A stretch of 12,631 nucleotides of DNA from Hypholoma sublateritium FD-334 SS-4 (taxonomy: Eukaryota; Basidiomycota; Agaricomycetes; Agaricales; Strophariaceae), in assembly GCA_000827495.1 (NCBI GenBank), contig KN817555.1, forward strand, positions 22,673-35,303, read 5' to 3'. The notes beneath the pieces are model-generated. The model worked only from the letters and a program-made list of their open reading frames with translations, ran no database searches and was not told the origin of the DNA. Each line of letters opens with the position of its first letter. The first letter of the stretch is position 1. The translations under genes and the position numbers were made by a program. Positions 1 through 7,200 of this stretch are shown one piece after another.

Positions 1-365
1 TGTGACGCGTAGCCAACAGTAGACGTCGGCGGAACCAACGCGTAGATAGATTCTTGCCCAGGTAGTCACGTGTTGATCTTGTTGTCATATATTTGTTGCT
101 CTGCTCGCTGTACATTCGTCACACGTAGACTACATAAAATATCATCATCTTTACCCGTCGCCCATACGTCTATGGCCTCCGGGACCCCTCGCTGAGAGGC
201 CCACCTCTAACCTCGCCAGCTGGGTACCTAGCAACTGCCCCCCTGTTCAGGGTGACAGAACCTCTGCGCGCAGAGTCACAGCGCTCGACCCGAGGAGGTA
301 GACGCTCGCGTCTCCCCTCACTCCTCCGGCTCACTCGAGGCTCGCCGCACACGCACGGCGTCACA
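1..365 (+). repeat. 5' long terminal repeat
   Basis: This 365-base repeat matches the 3' copy base for base by eye. Its ends form a perfect 8-base inverted repeat (TGTGACGC / GCGTCACA), the short terminal repeat recognised by integrase. It should hold the promoter of the full-length RNA in its first part (U3) and the RNA 5' end further in. The last 190 bases are GC-rich and contain several self-complementary stretches, such as the 14-base palindrome at 262-275 and a 6-bp stem at 300-305/308-313. The pentamer GTCAC/GTGAC occurs six times. There is no credible protein-coding frame; the minus-strand frame at 170-391 spans the LTR edge and looks spurious. Confidence 0.97.
40..110 (+). promoter_or_regulatory. 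Probable LTR promoter (U3) with E-box and TATA-like element
   Basis: In order: GCGTAGATA at 40-48, GTCACGTG at 65-72 (palindromic E-box core CACGTG at 67-72, the type bound by bHLH factors such as Cbf1), ATATAT at 87-92, and TGCTCGCTG at 102-110. A second A/T-rich element (CATAAAATA) lies at 133-141 and could serve as the TATA box instead. The same four motifs recur in this order upstream of the second gene (9139-9200), which supports their being functional. The transcription start is not determined. Confidence 0.55.
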
Positions 366-366
366 A

Positions 367-380
367 TGGTGGGGGCACCG
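367..380 (+). other. Primer-binding site (minus-strand DNA start)
   Basis: One base after the LTR the sequence reads TGGTGGGGGCACCG. The TGG pairs with the CCA tail of a tRNA, as expected for a primer-binding site at this spacing. The implied tRNA would have discriminator base A and an acceptor stem beginning GGGGGCA. I cannot assign it to a tRNA with confidence. Bases 368-379 can also fold on themselves (GGTG, GGGG loop, CACC), so the site may be masked in the RNA. Confidence 0.6.
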
Positions 381-507
381 CGGAGCCTCACCGACCGCGC
401 CGGATGAGACTCAACCCCGACCCGTCTTCTCGATTCGCCGAAGAGGAATCGACGACCCCAGAACTCGGGTCAACTCACCCCCGTCGCTCGCACGCTACGA
501 AGACATC

Positions 508-549
508 CGTACCGAAAAGAGCAGGATTAAAATCCGCTCCGCCGGTACG
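508..549 (+). other. Predicted leader stem-loop 1
   Basis: The outer stem CGTACCG (508-514) pairs with CGGTACG (543-549). The inner stem GAGC (519-522) pairs with GCTC (536-539), continuing after one bulged A with GGAT (524-527) against ATCC (532-535) and a TAAA loop. That gives 15 base pairs in 42 bases with small internal loops. The pairing was read by eye; no folding energy was computed. A role in packaging, priming or translation is inference. Confidence 0.5.
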
Positions 550-608
550 CTGGATTCGCGAAGCTCGCTGAGGTGTCAATCACCTAGGGAGTTTCTGATT
601 CAGGATCA

Positions 609-775
609 AGGAACGAGTAGGGCTGGTTCGCTAGGCGATCCAACCACTCAAGTACTTGATAGATAAACGTAACGAGGACATCGATAACGATCCTATGGAA
701 TCGGCGCAGCCTACTCGCAGTAGGGAGAACGTCGCTGACGTCCCACTGTGAGAAGGCGTTCCCTAACTCGTTCCT
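609..775 (+). other. Predicted branched leader RNA domain closed by a long stem
   Basis: The closing stem pairs AGGAACGAGT plus AGGG (609-622) with CCCT plus ACTCGTTCCT (761-775), 14 base pairs with one bulged base. Inside it lie four local hairpins or palindromes: TCGC/GCGA (628-638), the 12-base palindrome TCAAGTACTTGA (648-659), CCTACT/AGTAGG (710-724) and ACGTC/GACGT (729-741). A long stem enclosing several short hairpins, one a perfect palindrome, resembles retroviral packaging/dimerisation domains or structured internal ribosome entry regions. Function is inferred only. Confidence 0.5.
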
Positions 776-1074
776 GGACCATGCGTTGCGAAACGCTGCT
801 TCAGGAAAGGACTTATGGGATCTGCGAGAAGAGCAGACATATTCGTTGCACGAAGAAGTCGCTCGACCTCGCGGAGCGATACGGATCGAACGAGAGATTA
901 CAGGAGAAATGAGAATTCCCCCGTATTCTGGACACTCCTTGTTCAGTCTATTGCTCTCCCGGAAAACCTCCGAATATGCCCCTACAAACCCCGCGGATTA
1001 AAATTCTGTTGAAGTCGTTACGAATTTAACGACGTGCGATTTCCTTCCGCTCCCTCCTTTCCATCAAATCGATA

Positions 1075-4000
1075 ATGCCCGCGAAGAAGGCGAACGTCGA
1101 CGGTGCGTCGGGACTCCCTCCCACAAAGCAGTCGCCGCCGACGAAGCCGCCCCCTAAACCTAGGACTACGAGTAACTCGATGCAGGCTGCGTTCGACTTC
1201 GCCGATAGCCAGAGAAAACAAGCAGCCAAAGACGAGGCCTTGAGGAGATCATTCGCTATGGTGACTAGCTCGCCGGCCTTGCCGAAATCCTTCGCCCCTC
1301 CTACGCCGGTGGAGTCCCCTACGCCGGAAAGTCCTACTCGTGGGCGGCGCACCTCCCTTGAGGAAATACTAGACCCAGAAGCGCCGCAAGGTCGACCTAG
1401 GTCTCATACTCCCGGACGACCCATCCTCGACGACGCTATTCCTGCGGGCCCCAGTAATCCCGCTGTGGCCAAGCGAAACGCTAGCCCCTTACCCAAGCCT
1501 AAAGCTACTCCGGTAAAAACTGCGAGTCCTGGACCTTCGAAGATAAATTCGCCTGTCACTAGCAGAGATGCGAGTCCTGCCCCAAATTGGAGGAAGAGCG
1601 CCAAGAAAGTGGTAACGCCTGCTCCCGCGCCTAGAAAGACCACGGAGAACGAGGAAGCTAAGATAGCGCCCGTCTCAGGTCATGCTTCGAAGCCGACGAG
1701 CCAGGGCGAAGCCTCGATTAGCGGCGCGGAACAATTTCTGTCAGCCACGTCGGGGAAAAGCGTACAATTCCCTACAAAGCGCAACATGCTCGCATACGAA
1801 AAGCCTCTCTTCGCCGGAATACCGGAACTGGAGGAATTACATATCTATGACGAACCTTTGCGACAAGCAGTCGAAAGGTGCCATGTGCCCTGGGATCCAT
1901 ACGGCAACGAAGTCAACCCTCTCATCGAACTCGGAGCGAATGAAGGGCTACTCCCTGGTCGCCCGGCTGAAGAAACGTTGTTAATTAGAGATATCGTCGT
2001 TCGATGGACCAAGCCTGACCTCGACTGTACTTGGGATAACCTCCAGGAAGCGGCCGAAAATTTAGAAACGCATGTTTTGACGGATGCCGACTTCCGCGTC
2101 TACAAGAAGGACGAGCACCGATACTATTCAATGCGCATACAAATAGAAGAGACCGCCAAAATCGTTATCGCGTTATCTCAAGTCTTACAAGGCTTGTCGG
2201 ACTATTTCTTCGCCGAGGGCACTCGTTCGTTTTCGCTGGACCCCTATTACAAATTCACCAAACTTCTAGCCTGGCACAACAACCTCGACGAGATGAAAGC
2301 CACGTGGATTGTTCTAATGAAGAGAGTGCGATTAGCAGTCAAACACATTAAACGATACTTCAATAAACTCAGAGCAGTGCTATCCGATCTAGGAGACGCC
2401 TATTCAGATTCATCATATAATTCTACAACTCCTACGGAACAGGAAGCGGTTGCTCGAGCGTCGCCGCGAACTGCGTTGAAGGCGTACTTGACTAGAGACG
2501 ACTACGCCGCCGAATTTGTGGGAAGAAACGACGTCTTGCGGGCTAATGTCCTGACTAACTTGGAAACTTCGGAAAGTCTACTTTTCTCAACCAAGCCTTA
2601 CGTAGCTCGTGCGCGAGTCGTCCCTACGGACTCGGACCCCGAAATTAAGGCAGAAAGACTCGAGTATATCCAAGATCGCCTCTCCGGAACGAAAGGAGTA
2701 CAAGTGTCGGATTCAATCAGCGCATACATGGCTAGGAAACAGACGAGCTCCTCTACAAACCCGACGGCTGCTCCTCCTGAACCTAAACAAGTTGGGTTCG
2801 CTCCTCAGGCTATTCCGGTTCCTCCCTCGGCTAGCTACATCCAACCATCACATCCCGTTTCGGTTATTCCAGGTATGGGCTACACTCCAGGAGTAATTAA
2901 TTTAAACGAAGGAACTGGATATGCTGGGGGGCCATATGTGACACCGACTCCTAGACCGACCGAAACGCCTATCCGTGAGGTCGCTCAGACTCCCAGGTTA
3001 AATCATTGGACCAGTTATTCTTTCTCTCGACCCAACGCTCCACCTCAAAGAGAAGAATCTTCAGGTCGTCGTCCCGACTCCCCGGGCAGTTCGCCGCACG
3101 GCTCCAACAAAGGATTTCCTGAAGATGGTAATCGGCAGCCTCCTCGTCGTCCAGGAGGCGACCCACCGCCGTCGCCCCGGGGCGGTCCACCGGATCCTCC
3201 GCCCGATCCACTAGCGTGGTCGCCGTATGGATGGTACCGAAGGCAGGGTGGAGGCGGAGGAGACGATGGCGGAGGTGGAGGAGGACCTCCGCCTCCGCCT
3301 CCTCCTCCTGGGACTTATCCTCCTAATTTCTTCCCTTATATGATGCCGGACACGGATTGGCAAATGAACAATAAGATTAATTCTACACAATTGCCTGAAT
3401 GGGACGGGAACGGAGACTCGATGATCGACTACTTGAGCTCTGTCGCGGGTTACGCGGCTATGAGCAGTAAAATGAAGACAGGTGTAGGAAAAATGGCTCC
3501 TCTACGATGGACGGGCAGCGCGAAAGTTTGGTGGGATACAATATCTCAAAGCGATCGCGACTATTATGGACAGGATTGGACTCATCTAGTGGAAGCCCTT
3601 CGAGCTCATTTCATGAATCCTAACTGGCTACAAGACCGTCAACGCGAGTTCGAAGAAATGGAATTCCGTCAGAAAGGCCATACAGAGGAACTCCCGGTTG
3701 CATTCTTTCAACGGCGTATCCGCTTCAATTCCTTTCTATACCCCAATGATCAGGATGGACCAGCGGCAGTCGCCCGAATCCTTCGCAAACAACCTCCAGA
3801 CTGGGGCGCGCATCTCAGTTCCCATACTGCTCCCACCTTATTCGAGTTACAAGCGATAGCACAACGTATGGAGACCTTCCTTGTTAGCAGCTGGACCCTT
3901 GCCGAAAGACATCGCCGTTCAGACTCGCGACCGTACCATAGCGCCCGGCGCCCTAGGTCGTATGGTCGTCGTCGAGCTGCAAATCTCGCTAGAGCGGAAA

Positions 4001-4240
4001 GTGAGTCTAGCTCCGAGGAAGAACTTTCAGATCGAGAAGTGCATTACGGCTCAACGAGGCCGAAAGCTGCTCGTAGTCCTGCTCATCCTCGAGGGAAGGA
4101 CAACTTTCCTCATGGTAAGACGATAAACGGATATACTTTCGATAGGCGAGATGACGTGGTCAGTAGCCGCCCTCCTAACGGGAATTGCTTCATCTGTGAA
4201 AGTCCCAAACACGTTTTCCGCGATTGTCCTCATCATGGTC
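1075..4240 (+). other. gag: Gag portion of the polyprotein (oversized)
   Basis: Residues 1-240 are low-complexity and basic. Residues 243-445 look folded and helix-rich, with many aromatics, Leu and charged residues; I do not recognise the fold. Residues 450-750 are Pro/Gly/Ser-rich, with five and six Gly around DD (725-737) followed by eight Pro (738-745). Residues 755-942 match the retrotransposon Gag capsid family: APLRWTGSAKVWWDT at 808-822 fits its conserved core, followed by a W..L..AL..HF-like stretch. An acidic Ser/Glu run (about 975-985) precedes the nucleocapsid knuckle C1038, C1041, H1046, C1051 (CX2CX4HX4C), which binds RNA. A usual Gag in this group is a few hundred residues, so the roughly 750 residues before the capsid region are extra. 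Confidence 0.85.
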
Positions 4241-7200
4241 GATTCACGGCTCTACGTGACGCCAATTTGATTGATACTACGATTGATCCAATTGCGGAGG
4301 ATGCTGCCAATAGGGAGTACATAGAGTCTATTATGCAATCCAACTCCCCTTCTACCTATAGTGACGATCCATCGTCGAGTGAGGGATTTAAGATCGCTAT
4401 GAATGTAGAAGCCCATGAAGAGTCTGAAGCGCGAGAGCCTTCCCGAGAGGAGGAAACTCATCGTAACGCCCGCCGGCGAAGGTCCATAGAAAGCAAAAAA
4501 GCGTCCAAACCTCCAATCGTCGGCGCCAGTAACTTGCCACGTGCTATTAGACGGAAGCGATCCGTAAATAAAGTCTTCCCCCAAGACGGCGTCCTTAGAG
4601 AAGGAACTAATGAAGCGAAGCCCATAGTGGCCGCCGTGAAAATGAAGGAACTGCCGGAAGGACTAGGTTCTTTGGGAGCTCAAGCTCTTACAATTAAAGC
4701 AAAATTACATACTATTGACTCCAAGGAGTTCGAAGTGCGACTAGATTCTGGAGCGAACATCACTTTAATGTCGGAAGAATTCTACGACTCGATATCCGGT
4801 CTTCCTCAATTGAAAGAAGGGTTAAGGATGAAATTATATCATCTTACGGGTAATGCTAAGGTCCTGGGATATATGCGTACTACGCTATTCGTCGAAGCTA
4901 CAGATGGATCTATCATAAGCTTCGAATTGGAGGCGTACGTCGTCCGAGGAATGAGAGTCCCCCTTTTAATAGGAGAGGATTTCCAAACTTCTTATGAAAT
5001 CGGCCTCGATCGAAGAGCGGATGGAAGAACAGAAGTTAAAATAGGCCGTTACTCCCCGAAATTGATAGAAGCGTCATCGTCGCGAAATGTCGATCTAGGA
5101 TTCGAAATTAGACAGTCATTCACTTCGCAATCCTTTGTTCGAGCGAAAGCCTTAAGACGAGCTAGAGCGAAGAAATTGCCAGACGGAAAGAATATACCTG
5201 TACTTGCCGCAACTGATCTCAAGATCCTCCCTGCGACTGTCCATAACCTCAAGGTCACGGCTCCCTTTGGCAATAAAAAGGAATGGATAGTAGAAAAACT
5301 GCTCATCGGGACTGAGTCCACCGAAATACTAGCCGCGCCCACTACTTGGATAAACTCTAGCTACCCGTATATTCCTATTGCAAACCCGGGCTCTCGACCG
5401 CTATACATTCGTAAAGGCGAAGTAGTAGGTCATCTTATAGATAGCGATACTCTGGACAAGCAGACCGAGTCGACTAGCCCCCGAATGGTTGCTGCAGCAG
5501 ACGCTCTTCGAACTATCATAGAAGGAACCCTGAAGGACAAGGATTTAGCTACCGCTCATTCCTTCACTCCGACCGAAGACGATTTGCTGCAGGAAGATGA
5601 AAATTGGGGACCTAAGACCGCCGCCGTTGGCACCGAAGAAGCGCTAGGAGATGTAGCGGAGCTAGTGAACTTGGGTCCCGATATACCTGAAGATGTCCGT
5701 CATAGACTCGAAGCTATTTTGCGTAAAAATGAGCTAGCATTCGGAGTCAACGGAAGACTAGGGCAAGTTGAGGCGAAAGTGCATGTTCCTTTGCAACCTG
5801 GAGCTCAGCCCATATCACTCCCCATGTATGGAGCGTCCCCAGCTAAAAGAGAAGTCATCGACAAGCAGATTAATTCTTGGTTTGAAGCTGGAGTTATAGA
5901 AGCCTCAAATAGTCCGTGGGGATTTCCGGTGGTTGTCGTCTATCGGAATGGTAAACCGCGACTAGTCATTGACTATCGAAAGTTGAATGCTCAAACTATC
6001 CCGGATGAATTCCCCATACCGCGGCAGAGTGAAATAATCCAAGCATTGTCTGGATCTCAAGTAATTTCGTCCTTCGACGCTCTGGCGGGATTTACGCAGC
6101 TCGAGATGGCTGATGAAGATAAAGAGAAAACGGCATTCAGATGTCACTCGGGCTTATGGCAGTTCAAGCGTATGCCTTTTGGCCTGCGTAATGGTCCTTC
6201 GATTTTCCAGCGCGTTATGCAGAATATATTGGCTCCTTTTCTATGGATTTTCGCTCTAGTCTACATAGATGACATTGTGGTCTTTAGTAAGGATTGGGAC
6301 TCGCATCTCAAGCATCTGGATGCAGTACTCTCCGCTATCGCCTCTGCGGGTATCACCCTGTCGCCAGCTAAATGCTTCGTGGGATATTCCTCAATCCTCC
6401 TACTGGGACAGAAGGTCTCGCATTTAGGATTATCCACGCATAAGGAAAAAGTCGCAGCAATCATGGAACTTGAACGTCCGCGAAACGTAACTGATCTTCA
6501 GAAATTCCTCGGGATGGTCGTATATTTTTCGCAATATATTCCATTCTATTCGTTTATTGCCGCTCCTCTCTTCGCCTTGTTACGAAAGGGAGCAAAATGG
6601 CATTGGCTTGCGGAACATGAGACAGCGTGGTTACGAGCAAAAGAAGCCCTCGCAGCAGCTCCAGTATTGGGCCATCCGATCCAAGGAAAGCCCTATAGAC
6701 TATACACGGATGCTTCCGACTACGCCCTAGGTGCCAGTCTCCAGCAAGTGCAGCCTATCCGAGTAGGCGACCTAAAAGGTACCCCCATGTATGATAGACT
6801 TCAGCGTGCCTGGGAAGTGCAAGGACCAGTGCCTTGCTTAATCACCATTCTACTCCGCGAGATCAACGAATTGGAAATCCCGGACGTATGGGGAGACTCT
6901 CTTGATGAGACAGAAGTCCACGTAGAAAGAGTTATCGCTTACTGGAGTCGTACTCTGAAATCTGCCGAACGCAATTACAGCGCCACGGAGCGTGAAGCCT
7001 TGGGCGCTAAGGAAGCCTTAGTGAAATTTCAACCCTTCGTAGAAGGAGAGCAAATAATCCTTATCACCGATCACGCCGCGCTACAATGGGCGCGAGTCTA
7101 CGAAAACGCTAATCGGAGACTAGCGGCGTGGGGGGCTGTGTTCGCCGCATATCCGAAACTTCGAATCGTGCACAGACCGGGTAGAATACACTCCAACGTC

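Larger units (their letters stand above)
366..1074 (+). other. Long untranslated leader with upstream AUGs and RNA structure
   Basis: These 709 bases between LTR and gag contain no gene I can support. Short upstream frames begin at AUG 366 (13 codons), AUG 404 (55 codons, stop at 569-571), AUG 781 (43 codons, stop at 910-912) and AUG 815 (65 codons). None resembles a known protein. Strong inverted repeats lie at 508-549 and 609-775. A pyrimidine tract (1041-1062, one G) precedes the gag start, as often seen just before fungal start codons. The frame used by gag is closed by TAA at 1027-1029, so no longer N-terminus is possible without splicing. Leaders of this type usually carry packaging and dimerisation signals, and a scanning ribosome would need to bypass several AUGs. 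Confidence 0.7.

Noticed and set aside
234..243. Tf1-like self-priming by pairing of the RNA 5' region with the primer-binding site
   Set aside because: The best complement in the LTR (TGCCCCC near 237-243) matches only about seven bases, which is too weak to prefer over tRNA priming.
170..391. Minus-strand 73-codon frame over the LTR edge, repeated in part at 12436-12630
   Set aside because: It lies in GC-rich LTR sequence, crosses the LTR boundary, has an Arg-rich composition typical of spurious frames and no recognisable domain.
781..1012. Plus-strand leader frames (43 to 71 codons) as small genes
   Set aside because: They overlap one another in different frames, show no domain and fit better as upstream frames of a structured leader; the longest begins with TTG.
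1404..1643. Minus-strand frame with hydrophobic Gly/Ala/Leu-rich product inside gag
   Set aside because: It is the antisense shadow of a Pro/Ala/Lys-rich coding stretch; no promoter or start context supports it.
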